Shown: positions 17,013 through 26,334 of the stretch, one piece after another
How the letters are laid out: each line of letters begins with the position of its first letter
How positions within the stretch are numbered: the first letter of the stretch is position 1
Source: Rufibacter latericius
GTDB lineage: Bacteria > Bacteroidota > Bacteroidia > Cytophagales > Hymenobacteraceae
NCBI RefSeq assembly: GCF_003721515.1
Contig: NZ_RJJD01000001.1
Span: 1 to 64,000, forward strand
Direction: 5' to 3'
DNA length: 64,000 nucleotides
Program-made: the position numbers and the translations under genes
The notes under the pieces: model-generated
Seen by the model: the letters and a program-made list of their open reading frames with translations, nothing else
What the model was told of the DNA's origin: nothing
The model's database searches: none

Positions 17013-20000
17013 TTAAAACAACACCGATACCTGCATGCGCCCCGTGTGAATGGTTCTGATGCCTTGTGGCTTTCGGCCATCGTAGTCAAAGGTGATGTTA
17101 AGGCCACTGCTGAGGCGCTGCTGCAAGGCCAGGTTCCAGGTGAGGTTGTTGCCAGCCCTGAAGCCGTTGAGCATTTCATAGGCCACCGGCGAGGTATCTA
17201 GCCCTGAGTAGTTGATTTTGATGTATTTCACAATCCCCGTGACCGTCCGTTTGCCTACTTGGCTCAAGCGCGTTTCGGTGCCCAATTCATGGAACTGCGC
17301 CTCTTCCTGAGCTCCTTGTTCATTCACCTTGTTCATCCACTGGTAGGTGCCGGTAAACCGGATTATTTGGTTGGGTTGGTACGAGAGTTCGGGCATGGCT
17401 TCCCAGGAACGGATCAGAAAATTCTTGGTGCTAAGGTAATTGGAGGCGCTTTCCCGTTTGGAGCGGGTTAGGTTTAACTGGCTCGAAAACACCTCCGTCA
17501 GGTTCACCCGCACCAACACCTGTTGGCTTGTATTGTTCCGGACATCGGTACCGTTGGTTAGGAGCGTTTTCTGCAGGCCCTGCTGGAAAGTCCATTCAAC
17601 GCCGTATTTTGGGTTGCTCCGGTTGAAATACAGGGTATTCCGGTAAGACCGCGTGAGCGAAAGCAAACTGGAATCAGCGAAGTTTAGGCTGAAGGGGTTG
17701 AAGCGGCTGCGCAGGTTGTCATCGGTGGTGCGTTTGTCAATGGTCACGAAAGACAGCGCCGAGAACTTAGCGGCAATCCGCTTCAGGCGGGTTTCAGAAT
17801 TCTGCCAGGCCCGGGGCAGGCTGCTGTTCAGCCGGTAGGTGAAATTATTGGTGTAGGCAATCACGTACTCATCCGTGGGGATGAACAGCTTAATGAAGTT
17901 GCGGCGGTACGGCGGGTCTGACGGCTGCGACTCAAAGAACTCGTTCAGATCCTGGCGTCCATCTCGGTTCAGGTCCTCAAAGAAGTGGGTGCCCTGCCCC
18001 GGAATGGTTTCCACAAACTGGTACTGCCGTTTCAACTCACGGCCAGTGCCAATAGCGTACGTCATCTCAGAGCGCAGGTGTCGGTCAAGGAAATCACCGG
18101 TCCAGTCAATTTTGGAAAGTACGGTGGTTTCCCGCAGACTATCCAGCGCCTGTAGGTTACGCAGCGTGATCAATGCGGTGATTTGATGGTTTTTCTTGAT
18201 GACGGTGCTGGTGCTGAAGTTGAAAGTGTTGGCGATCTGTTTATTGCCCAATTCTCCGTTTTCGGGCCTGAAATCTACGCGGCGGCTGTACTCCACGCGG
18301 TACTTGAACGCAGCCGTATCGCGGCTTTCTACATAGAAGAGGTGGTCATCAAAGTAATTGGCGGAGCCCAGCAACGCTTCGTTGAGTTTGGAGATAATCC
18401 GGTTTTTATCGAAGCGGTACACGTAGCCCGGTGTGAAGAACTTGGTGGGGTACTGCACGCCAATCTCGCCACGCACCCAGTTAGAGGTACTTTCGGCCTG
18501 TTGGTTTTTAAGCATAAACAGATTCCCGCGCAGTTCCAGCCCTTTTACTTTCTGGGTCATCTCCAGGTAATGCTGCGTTCCGTCTACCTCTGTGGGCCGG
18601 AACCGCCGGCTGATGCGGTAATTGATGAAATGCAGCGCATCTTTCACCCCTCCTACCGAGAACGTGAAGATGTGGTCCTCAATGCGGGTTTGGCGGGCCA
18701 AGGTGGTATTGGTAGGGCTGCTCCAGTCACGGTCAAATTCCACGTCACGGTAGCGGTCAATGGGTGTGAAGTTGGGGTCGGTGTACTCGTAGGTCATGGC
18801 GCTCCGCAGTTTGTAGTCGCCCAGGAACTTCACGTTACGGTCATTCACCTGATATCCCACCCTGATTCCCTTTCCCTGGTCATCGCCGGAATCAAGGTTG
18901 GAGTAACGATTCAGGTCATTCTTGGAGCCCGCCACTTCCAGGAACACATTACTCTTTTCGTCCAGAGACCAGATGCCGCCCAAGGTCATCATTTGTTTCT
19001 GGATGGGCGTAGGCAAAATCCGGATGGCCTCGTAGCGGCCCTGCGGCACACCGTTCACCGGCTCCACCCACTGGAAGACACGCCCGTTCACGGTGGTGTT
19101 CTGCAGTATGTAGTTCCCGCCGGTAGCTACCTCGGTGAAACTTACCGCATAGAAAGCCCGGGTTGAATCAGTGGAGTACTCGAAAATATTGTAGGTGCCG
19201 GTAGCAGTGACAGTATCTTTCTTCAGGTAAAGCACCTGGTTACGGTCAAAGCGCACAGAATCTCCGCTGGGCGTAGCCGCCAGGTCCTGCCGGTCGCCAA
19301 TCTGGGAGAGCAGGCGTTTTTCGTCGGTGCTCAGGTTCAGGGTAAGCGGGTTGTTGGGGTTATCGGCTTCGTTGTAGAAGTTGCCGTACACGTTGAACTT
19401 GCCCATTTTCTGGTAATGACTGGCATGCACCACGCTACGGGTGTAGTTCAGGTCTGAATATTCAAAATCGACGCGAATACGCGAATTCCGGGTGATGATC
19501 CATTTGGGCGTAAAGGTGACCTCGGCCTGGTTGTAGTCAATGACATAGTCGTAGTCAAAGCCCCGCTGCAACAGTTTACCGTCTAGGTATACCCGTTCTG
19601 AGTTGGCCAGCACAATGATAAAGCGCTCACCGTTGGGTCCCCGCAACCGGTAAGGCCCCTGCACACTCTCTATGGGCGTGATGTTCTCCGAGGCGAATTT
19701 TCCCTTGGCCACCGATGCTGCCACCGAGGTAGCACTCTCCCAGCCCGGTTTGCCCCGGTTGATTTCCAACGCGCCGCCCTGCACGTTTTTGTAGAACCGC
19801 AGAAAGTGCGACGTAGGCCGGTTCCGGAGCACCACATCTCCGCCGGTCAAAGTCCAAAGCCGATGCTGTAGGGTGATGAAGACGCGGTCGAACTCCTGTA
19901 GTTGCTGCGTGTTCCCCTCGGGTTGAAACGGGATGTTCTGGTCAGTGATGGAAGCGGTGATGTTGATCTCATCGGTCAGTTTTCCTTCCAACTGCAGGTT

Positions 20001-20567
20001 CAGGGCCGAGTTCACAAATACGTTTTGGGTGTTTCCTACCGAAACTCCCCTGGAAATGCTGCCCGTTTTGTTCAGGCCCGGGGTTTTGAATAGCTCCTCG
20101 CGGGGAGCAGGTTGGTTAATGACATAGGACCGTTCAAACGAAGTGGAATCCCATTTTCTAATATCGCGCTTGAAACTGGGCGAAGCCACGTTCAGGGGCA
20201 GCACGCGGTAACACACCAGCACCGAATCTGTTTTTGGGGCATTTTCAGGAAAACGGGCGAAAAACGCCCCGGAAGAATCACGCGCCAGACTGTCGGGCCG
20301 AACCGCTGGAGTTGGGGCTGCCTCCGTCTCCCCAATGAACAGGAACAAGTTGCTCACAGGGTCATAATGAAACCCCAGCGGGCTCCGGAGTTGCCGACGG
20401 TCCAGAATCTCGATGGTGTTTTCGGCAATAGTCAGGGAATCCAGCGTGAAAGCGCCCGGCCGCAGCTGTACCCATTTGCAACGGCGGTTAGACAGCTCCT
20501 GGGCTTGGGTTTGGCCTGCCCATAAAAAAGCCGAAACGAAAAGGAATATGACGCCCCAGCACCTCAT
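17013..20567 (-). CDS. Large predicted outer-membrane protein, function unknown
   Basis: This is a 1184-aa exported protein (signal peptide ending TQAQ, residues 1-23). An early conserved-looking segment reads GLNKTGSISRGVSVGNTQ (about 165-185), followed by NLQLEGKLTDEINITASITDQ and a long series of alternating amphipathic strands with many aromatic-ended segments to a terminal MQVSVLF, as expected of a large beta-barrel. The GSISRGVSVGN stretch is reminiscent of SprA-type T9SS proteins, but the protein is about half their size, so I do not assign it. The ATG overlaps the stop of the upstream kinase (ATGA), so the two are coupled. Confidence 0.7.
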   Translation of the reverse strand: MRCWGVIFLFVSAFLWAGQTQAQELSNRRCKWVQLRPGAFTLDSLTIAENTIEILDRRQLRSPLGFHYDPVSNLFLFIGETEAAPTPAVRPDSLARDSSGAFFARFPENAPKTDSVLVCYRVLPLNVASPSFKRDIRKWDSTSFERSYVINQPAPREELFKTPGLNKTGSISRGVSVGNTQNVFVNSALNLQLEGKLTDEINITASITDQNIPFQPEGNTQQLQEFDRVFITLQHRLWTLTGGDVVLRNRPTSHFLRFYKNVQGGALEINRGKPGWESATSVAASVAKGKFASENITPIESVQGPYRLRGPNGERFIIVLANSERVYLDGKLLQRGFDYDYVIDYNQAEVTFTPKWIITRNSRIRVDFEYSDLNYTRSVVHASHYQKMGKFNVYGNFYNEADNPNNPLTLNLSTDEKRLLSQIGDRQDLAATPSGDSVRFDRNQVLYLKKDTVTATGTYNIFEYSTDSTRAFYAVSFTEVATGGNYILQNTTVNGRVFQWVEPVNGVPQGRYEAIRILPTPIQKQMMTLGGIWSLDEKSNVFLEVAGSKNDLNRYSNLDSGDDQGKGIRVGYQVNDRNVKFLGDYKLRSAMTYEYTDPNFTPIDRYRDVEFDRDWSSPTNTTLARQTRIEDHIFTFSVGGVKDALHFINYRISRRFRPTEVDGTQHYLEMTQKVKGLELRGNLFMLKNQQAESTSNWVRGEIGVQYPTKFFTPGYVYRFDKNRIISKLNEALLGSANYFDDHLFYVESRDTAAFKYRVEYSRRVDFRPENGELGNKQIANTFNFSTSTVIKKNHQITALITLRNLQALDSLRETTVLSKIDWTGDFLDRHLRSEMTYAIGTGRELKRQYQFVETIPGQGTHFFEDLNRDGRQDLNEFFESQPSDPPYRRNFIKLFIPTDEYVIAYTNNFTYRLNSSLPRAWQNSETRLKRIAAKFSALSFVTIDKRTTDDNLRSRFNPFSLNFADSSLLSLTRSYRNTLYFNRSNPKYGVEWTFQQGLQKTLLTNGTDVRNNTSQQVLVRVNLTEVFSSQLNLTRSKRESASNYLSTKNFLIRSWEAMPELSYQPNQIIRFTGTYQWMNKVNEQGAQEEAQFHELGTETRLSQVGKRTVTGIVKYIKINYSGLDTSPVAYEMLNGFRAGNNLTWNLALQQRLSSGLNITFDYDGRKPQGIRTIHTGRMQVSVLF
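20230..20265. repeat. 36-bp palindromic repeat inside a reading frame
   Basis: A copy with left end GTTTTTGGGGCA and right end GGGCGAAAAAC lies within the 1184-aa gene and keeps its frame open. It encodes roughly the residues FFARFPENAPKT in the N-terminal part of the protein. Confidence 0.65.
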
Positions 20568-23500
20568 GAGGGCACCACCGGCAGTTTCAGGAAGAAGGTG
20601 GTTCCTTCGTTCTCCATCGTCTCAAACCAAATAGAACCGCCAATGGCCTCTACGCCTTTCTTCACCACGGCCAAGCCAATGCCTGAGCCCGAGTATTTGG
20701 TACTAAAATTCGGGATGAAGATTTTGGGCTGCACTTCTTCGGGAATGCCTGAGCCATTGTCCTGTATCGCTACCAAAGCCCATTGCGCACTCACCAGTTC
20801 CAAGGTCACGTTGATCTCCGGAGTCTTAGACGCCGGAACGGCTTGCAAAGCATTCAACAACAGGTTATTGAAGATCCGGATGAGTTGGTTTTCATCGGCG
20901 CGCACTTGCACAGGTGCCTCGGGCAGGACTACCTCTATCCGATGCTGCTGGGGGTTCAGGTGTAAATCGGTGGCTCTCCGGATCAATCCGTTCAACTCCA
21001 GAATCTCTAATTTCAAATCAGGCATGGCCGTGAAATTGGAGAACGACGTGGCGATATCGCTTAGTACATCAATCTGGGTGATCATGGTGTTGGAGATCTT
21101 CTCGATGAGTTCGTCCAGGTTGCCGCGGCCGTCCTGCTTGGCTTTGCGCAGGTACTGCAGCGAAAGCTTCATGGGCGTAAGCGGATTCTTGATCTCGTGG
21201 GCTACCTGCCGGGCCATTTCTTTCCAGGCGGCTTCTTTCTCCCGTAAGGTCAGTTCTTGCTTGCTCTCCTCTAGCTTCTGCAGCATCTGGTTGTACTCAT
21301 GCACCAGCAAGCCAATCTCATCGCGGGACTGATACACCAGTTTTTCGTTGTTTCCCGTGAGTGAGGTTCGTTTCAGGCGTTCGGTCAACAGTTGCAGAGG
21401 CACGGTCAAGGCGCGGGTAGCCATGTAACTCAGAAACACGAACAGCAGGAACAACACCGAGAAGATATTCAAGATGGTGGTGATCAGCTGAATCAATTTG
21501 GAGTTCAGTTCCTTTTCTGAATCGAAGAACGGAATGGCCAGGTACCCCTCAGGGCTGGCATTTGGGCTGTTGCGCAAAGGCACGTAAATGGAACTGTAAG
21601 GCAGCGAACCGGCTTTTTCCTCTAACAAAACCCGGTTCAGGCCTTGCTCCTTCAGCACCTCAAACGCCTGTGGGTTAAGCCGGGTAGAGAGAACGCCAGC
21701 CTCAAACAGGGCCGGCTGGCTGGACAAGCGCAACTCCCCTGCAGCATTGTAGATGTTAAGTTCGGCCTGGGCCACCATCGCCAACCGGTTGATGCGACGC
21801 TCCAGAGAATCTGCCCGGCCTTTGAACAGGTTATTTCCCCAGTTGCTGGTTAAGATGCTTTGCCGTACAAAATCGCCCTGATCGGTGTAGCCCCTGATGA
21901 GGTCCTGCCGGTACGAGTTGGTCACTAGGCTCCCGATGGTAATACTCACCAGCACCAAAGGCACCAGCACCCCCAAATTCAGGAAAAGCTGGATCTTGGT
22001 TCCGAAGGTAGACATGATGGCTTCCACCAATTGCCCCCGATACAACATCACCAGCAACAGCAAAGAAAACAGCGAGAAGGTATGCAGCAGAAACAGGAAC
22101 GAGAAATTAGACAGCCACGAACGGGCACCATACGCGGGCGTACTCACCAAGGCCACCGTTCCATTATTAGCCCGGGCGCCTAAGTGGTGGTAATCGGCGA
22201 TGGCCAGGCCCTGAGTATACAACTGCGGGATGTTAAAGAGATTGGGCGAGAAATTTTGGCTGTATTCAAAGTAGCCTTCGGTCTTGAGCCAGCGGTTTCT
22301 CTTCCAGAGCGCATAACTGCTGGAGGGCAAATTGCTTTCCTGCGAACTTTTGCGTTCAACGAGCAACTCGGGAAGCACACTGTTAGGCGCCGTGATCTTA
22401 GGACTTACCTCTAGCACCACCGTTGCCCATTGCTCAAACTCAACCGGCACTTTTATCTCCTGCAAATACGTAAACCTACCCGGATCTGCTTCAGAACCCA
22501 CCAAAAGTTGTCCTTTCTGGTTCGTGCCTCGGGAGATAGGTGCCCATTTTTGGGCATAGGCTTCCAAGTTAGAGAGGCTATCCAGATCATTAAAACTCTC
22601 GCCGGTGAAGTCAAACATGCGCACCGTCACGGCGTAGTTTTCAGTGATGGCACGCAAATGATGCCGGCGGATTTTCTGCTCCACTATGGTCAGTTTTCCC
22701 CAGGGAGCATTGAACACGTGCTGGATCAAAGGATCTCGGCTGATGTCCTGGGCTGCTTGCGCCAACAAGTACTCGGTTAAATCATCACGGTCTTTGAGCA
22801 ACTGCGAAGCCAGCCGTTGTTTGTCGGCCCGGAGTTGTACCGCGTAAAGGTCGTACAAGGCTGCCGCACCTAAGCTAGCGCTTAGGATATTCAGCATGAA
22901 AATACTGGAGTAGATACCGGCCCTCTGACCTAGTTTTCGGTGTAACTGCTCCCACCCTACCAGGGCCGCACCGGCGAATAGAACTACCCAATTGCCGCTA
23001 GGGGCATCGCGCCAAAACGCCCAGCCTAGAGCCAGTACCAGAACGGTCATCCAGGCGTAGGCAAAGGGCAAACTTCCGTGCGCAGTAAACGGAAAGGCAC
23101 CCAGCAGAAGCCGCAGAATCCAGCTCAACGCCAGCGTATGCAGAATCATGACCAGGTACAAGAGCAGCTTCTCTACCCCTATCTGAATGTTCTGGGTGAT
23201 GTCAAGGTTGGGTTGGGAGTTGACAAAAAGGCTTCGGTAGGTTTCGTACCAACTGATGATGAGGACCGTAATGATTACCCCAATGGCAATACAGCTCCAT
23301 AGCTGTTTTTGGGTTGATTTATGGAAAACAGCCCTAAAAGAGAAATGCCTTGCGAAGCGATACACCAGCAACGTCATGATCAAAAAGCAAACCTCATTCA
23401 GGAGTAAATCACCTAGAGAGGGAGACCACCAGGAAGCGGCGTACACCCGCGGGCCAAATAGCTCCACCTCCTGCACATTGTTGGGGAACCGTGTCAGCAG

Positions 23501-24259
23501 CATGACTAACCGCAGCAGCAGCAAACCCAGAAGAATGGTCCACAAAGCTGTCGCTTCCCGTCCTTCGCTCCTTAATCTCTGATACAGGGAAATCAAGCCC
23601 AGAATGGCGGTAAATAAAGATAATAGGTAAAGGGCCAGCGTGAATGAACCGGCGTGCAGCCATTGTCCGGGTTCCAGTACCTGCAACGAGAAAAGATAAT
23701 TGCCTTGCGCATCAGCGATGGGAATAGCCCGTCCTCCCCGCTCCAGTTGAAGAGTGGCTACATGGTCTTCGAAGATCTGGGGGTTTAAGCCGCTCCGCAG
23801 ATAGGCATTATTGATTCCATACCTGACTTCCAGGGGAACCACCGCCAGTGCGGTGTACTCCCGGTGGAACTTCTGCCTTACCACGATAAACCGCCCGAAC
23901 CGATTTTCCACTACCTGCTGGTTCTTGCTCAGGTTTCTGGGGTCTAACTCAGGCCGCAGCGAATGCTCAGACCAAAAAATCAGTTTGTCCTGTTTGTAGA
24001 CGAAAAGGGGGATATTGGTTTTGGGCAGGTTTCTGGAAAAGACCGCTGAATCAGGGGGAATGGTTTGGGCAACTTCGGCTATTTCCTGACGGGCCTGCTG
24101 CAAGAGTCCATGGAGCCGAACCTGCACTTCTTCTACCATTTGCTTCTCGGGGGCTTCCAACAAATCGCGCTGCACACTCACCTGTAAAAAAGCCGCAACT
24201 CCCCCAAAGAAAAGGGATACTAAAAAGAAAAGTAACGGGAGGGTATACCTGAACTTCAA
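20564..24259 (-). CDS. NtrY-like membrane sensor histidine kinase
   Basis: This very large (1231-aa) kinase autophosphorylates on His and should pass the phosphate to a response regulator. An N-terminal membrane anchor (about 8-28) and an extracytoplasmic region are followed by a cluster of membrane helices (about 215-470), a second extracytoplasmic region, more helices near 715-785, a Cache-like segment, a last helix near 945 and a HAMP domain. The H-box is VAHEIKNPLTPM with His1021; the N-box NNLLLNALQA and G-boxes DNGSGIP and GSGIGLAVV are intact. No regulator gene is adjacent. The downstream outer-membrane gene overlaps its stop. Confidence 0.93.
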   Translation of the reverse strand: MKFRYTLPLLFFLVSLFFGGVAAFLQVSVQRDLLEAPEKQMVEEVQVRLHGLLQQARQEIAEVAQTIPPDSAVFSRNLPKTNIPLFVYKQDKLIFWSEHSLRPELDPRNLSKNQQVVENRFGRFIVVRQKFHREYTALAVVPLEVRYGINNAYLRSGLNPQIFEDHVATLQLERGGRAIPIADAQGNYLFSLQVLEPGQWLHAGSFTLALYLLSLFTAILGLISLYQRLRSEGREATALWTILLGLLLLRLVMLLTRFPNNVQEVELFGPRVYAASWWSPSLGDLLLNEVCFLIMTLLVYRFARHFSFRAVFHKSTQKQLWSCIAIGVIITVLIISWYETYRSLFVNSQPNLDITQNIQIGVEKLLLYLVMILHTLALSWILRLLLGAFPFTAHGSLPFAYAWMTVLVLALGWAFWRDAPSGNWVVLFAGAALVGWEQLHRKLGQRAGIYSSIFMLNILSASLGAAALYDLYAVQLRADKQRLASQLLKDRDDLTEYLLAQAAQDISRDPLIQHVFNAPWGKLTIVEQKIRRHHLRAITENYAVTVRMFDFTGESFNDLDSLSNLEAYAQKWAPISRGTNQKGQLLVGSEADPGRFTYLQEIKVPVEFEQWATVVLEVSPKITAPNSVLPELLVERKSSQESNLPSSSYALWKRNRWLKTEGYFEYSQNFSPNLFNIPQLYTQGLAIADYHHLGARANNGTVALVSTPAYGARSWLSNFSFLFLLHTFSLFSLLLLVMLYRGQLVEAIMSTFGTKIQLFLNLGVLVPLVLVSITIGSLVTNSYRQDLIRGYTDQGDFVRQSILTSNWGNNLFKGRADSLERRINRLAMVAQAELNIYNAAGELRLSSQPALFEAGVLSTRLNPQAFEVLKEQGLNRVLLEEKAGSLPYSSIYVPLRNSPNASPEGYLAIPFFDSEKELNSKLIQLITTILNIFSVLFLLFVFLSYMATRALTVPLQLLTERLKRTSLTGNNEKLVYQSRDEIGLLVHEYNQMLQKLEESKQELTLREKEAAWKEMARQVAHEIKNPLTPMKLSLQYLRKAKQDGRGNLDELIEKISNTMITQIDVLSDIATSFSNFTAMPDLKLEILELNGLIRRATDLHLNPQQHRIEVVLPEAPVQVRADENQLIRIFNNLLLNALQAVPASKTPEINVTLELVSAQWALVAIQDNGSGIPEEVQPKIFIPNFSTKYSGSGIGLAVVKKGVEAIGGSIWFETMENEGTTFFLKLPVVPS
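23305..23340. repeat. 36-bp palindromic repeat inside the kinase gene
   Basis: A copy beginning GTTTTTGGGTTG and ending CAGCCCTAAAAG. In the minus-strand kinase frame it encodes about FRAVFHKSTQKQ, a loop between membrane helices, and the frame stays open. Confidence 0.65.
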
Positions 24260-24343
24260 CTCAGTTTTTTTACGAATTTAGCTTAATACGCGCAAAAATC
24301 CCGCCAGTAAGCCGAAAAGTAAAATGATTGCAAGAAACGGGAA

Positions 24344-24379
24344 GATTTAGTGCCGTTTTCCTGAAAACAGCCATAAAAC
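24344..24379. repeat. 36-bp palindromic intergenic repeat
   Basis: A good copy (centre GTTTTCCTGAAAAC, right end GCCATAAAAC) in the 172-bp gap between the respiratory cluster and the kinase gene. Confidence 0.8.
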
Positions 24380-24431
24380 AAAGACAGGAAAGTTCAGGGG
24401 AAGAATCCCTATGGAAGGAAAAGAAAATACA

Positions 24432-24827
24432 TTAGGAGTTTTTTAGTTGCCCGTATTTTGGGTCATAGGAGACACTCCCGAAGAAATAGAGCATCATGAC
24501 TCGGGCGTACCGGAAAAGAACCGGAGTAAACAGAATGATGGTAGAGGCTACCGTGGTTAAATACACCCAGGTGGGCGGATCATCGGCTAGAAAATAAAGG
24601 GAAACTCCTACTACCAGTACAATCAGCACCGAAAGGCCGTAGCTCATGTACATGGCGCCCCAATAAAACCCGAGTTCAACCTCGTACCGGAACCCGCACA
24701 CGGGGCATTTCTCCGGCATTTGATCAAACTTGTTCAGGTGAAGGGCAGAATGGGAAAACATGGGGCCTTGGTGGCAGCGCGGACATTTCTTTTCAAGGCC
24801 GGCCTTGACATGCGCCCAGGTTCCCAC
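24432..24827 (-). CDS. DUF983 family membrane protein
   Basis: A 131-aa protein with a zinc-ribbon-like start, CPRC (near residue 15) and CPVC (near 41), then two membrane helices (about 56-80 and 85-110). This is the DUF983 layout, often found near cytochrome oxidase genes in Bacteroidota; its role is unknown. It starts with GTG, whose first base overlaps the stop of the preceding gene (TAGTG). It is the last gene of the 17-gene respiratory cluster. Confidence 0.88.
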   Translation of the reverse strand: MGTWAHVKAGLEKKCPRCHQGPMFSHSALHLNKFDQMPEKCPVCGFRYEVELGFYWGAMYMSYGLSVLIVLVVGVSLYFLADDPPTWVYLTTVASTIILFTPVLFRYARVMMLYFFGSVSYDPKYGQLKNS

Positions 24828-25075
24828 TATTTTTTGCGGCTGTACTTATACCAGAAGAAGCCCACACAGCCCGCAATCACATACGGAATGGCCATCAGGT
24901 ACAAAATGCCTTTGTTCAACCCGTTGGCAATGCTGTCACCAGACTCGTTGTTGGAAGATTCCACCGAGGCGGTACACATGGCACACTGTGCCTGCACGGG
25001 GGCTGTTTGAAAGGTAAGGAGCACCACCAGAAAAAGGGCGACCAGCCAAAAACGTATTTTATTCTTCATCTCCAT
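24827..25075 (-). CDS. Small membrane protein of the oxidase cluster
   Basis: An 82-aa protein with a signal peptide or first helix (about 8-30) ending PVQAQ, then CAMC (two Cys spaced by two residues), a polar stretch, and a C-terminal helix (about 54-75) ended by YKYSRKK. The exported CAMC pair suggests a metal or redox function in oxidase assembly; this is inference. Translation may start at the second Met (25069). It is coupled to the DUF983 gene. Confidence 0.8.
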   Translation of the reverse strand: MEMKNKIRFWLVALFLVVLLTFQTAPVQAQCAMCTASVESSNNESGDSIANGLNKGILYLMAIPYVIAGCVGFFWYKYSRKK

Positions 25076-25115
25076 TGTCTCTCTCTTCTATGAACACTAT
25101 TGGGCCCGTAAAGTT

Positions 25116-25664
25116 TCAAGCATAGTATGGCGAAATCATCAGGTAAACCACGACTCCTGTGATAGCCACATAAAGCCAAAGCGGAAAAGTCCAGCGGGAG
25201 ACTTTCCGGTGACGGGCGAACTGCTGTGAGACCGCGAAGTATACCGAAAGTAGTACCAAAGGCACAATCACCGCTGCCAGAATAATGTGGGTAATCAGGA
25301 TGACGTAATAGATCAATTTAATGGTCCCTTCTCCCCCAAACGGAGTAGGTGCGGCTTGGTAATGGTACGTCACATAGGAGATCAGGAAAAAGGACGACAA
25401 CACAAACGCGGTCACCATGGCAAATCGGTGTAACCTTCTGTTCTGCTTCTTGATTTGATAGTACCCAATCACCAGGGCAATGGCGGTTAGGGAATTAAGG
25501 ACGGCATGAAGTTTAGGCAGAAAGGACACATCAAGGTCACCCAATTTCCCGGTTTGCGGCATAAACAAGAGTAATGCCACCACCAGTGGCACAATCACGG
25601 AAAGAAGGGCAATGATGATGAGGTAACGGGTATCGTTGGGGTTACCTAGGGCTTTGTTTTCCAT
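25116..25664 (-). CDS. DUF420 family membrane protein
   Basis: A 182-aa integral membrane protein with about five helices. Conserved His residues sit in hydrophobic segments (PKLHAVLNSLTAIAL, THIILAAVIVPL, RHRKVSRWTFPLWLYVAITGVVVY), as in DUF420/CtaM-like proteins linked to heme-copper oxidase maturation. It overlaps the end of the SCO gene by 23 nt. The family assignment is good; the biochemical role is not established here. Confidence 0.88.
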   Translation of the reverse strand: MENKALGNPNDTRYLIIIALLSVIVPLVVALLLFMPQTGKLGDLDVSFLPKLHAVLNSLTAIALVIGYYQIKKQNRRLHRFAMVTAFVLSSFFLISYVTYHYQAAPTPFGGEGTIKLIYYVILITHIILAAVIVPLVLLSVYFAVSQQFARHRKVSRWTFPLWLYVAITGVVVYLMISPYYA

Positions 25665-26334
25665 TGTCTGTGTTGTCCTCAGAAAGGAGCACGTTAATCT
25701 CGGTAATCAATCGGTCTACATCGGCAGCGCTGGTCCCATCATAGATGCCCCGTACGTGTTTCTGCTGATCTACCAAATACAGGTTTTGTGGGGAGACCGG
25801 TTCTGCCTTCCCTGTGGAAACGGAGTCTGTGGTTTGAAGATTGTATCCCTGTTGCGCTAAACGCAGAATTTCTGCGGAGGAACCGGTCAGGAAAACCCAT
25901 TTATAAGGATTGGCCCGGAAACTTTCGGCATATCGTTTCAGCACTTCGGGACTATCTTCTTCGGGGCGCAGGGAAAAGGAAAGGATTTTCACGTTTGGCT
26001 TAAGCCGGAAAGCATCCTGCACCCGGGAAAGTTGGGTGCTCATTTGTTTGCAGTTGGCCGCACAGGAAGTATAGAAGAAATTGGCTACGTAAATTTTGCC
26101 TTCCAACTCCTTGGCCGTGAAAGAAGCTCCGTTTTGGGAAACCAGCCGAAAATCTGGTACCTGCCGATAAGTGGTATCATACCGCCATTGGCCATCTACC
26201 AAGGTAGAATCTACTCTAACCGGAAAATGAGTTCGGAGTGAAAATCTATTCACTCCGAACATCTTCAAAAACAAAAACACTAGTACGGGTACCAACAGAA
26301 GGGTACCCAGCACTAGTGCCTTTTTTGGACTCAT
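25642..26334 (-). CDS. SCO1/SenC family protein lacking the usual copper-ligand His
   Basis: SCO proteins are membrane-anchored thioredoxin-fold factors that deliver copper to the CuA centre of oxidase subunit II. This 230-aa protein has an N-terminal anchor (about 7-25) and the CxxxC motif Cys91/Cys95 (SCAANCKQ). The conserved His, expected eight residues before the Asp of the YLVD strand, is Ser here (VSPQNLYLVD). It may therefore bind copper differently or act as a thiol reductase. It is coupled to the coxIV gene by a TAATG overlap. Confidence 0.9.
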   Translation of the reverse strand: MSPKKALVLGTLLLVPVLVFLFLKMFGVNRFSLRTHFPVRVDSTLVDGQWRYDTTYRQVPDFRLVSQNGASFTAKELEGKIYVANFFYTSCAANCKQMSTQLSRVQDAFRLKPNVKILSFSLRPEEDSPEVLKRYAESFRANPYKWVFLTGSSAEILRLAQQGYNLQTTDSVSTGKAEPVSPQNLYLVDQQKHVRGIYDGTSAADVDRLITEINVLLSEDNTDNGKQSPR

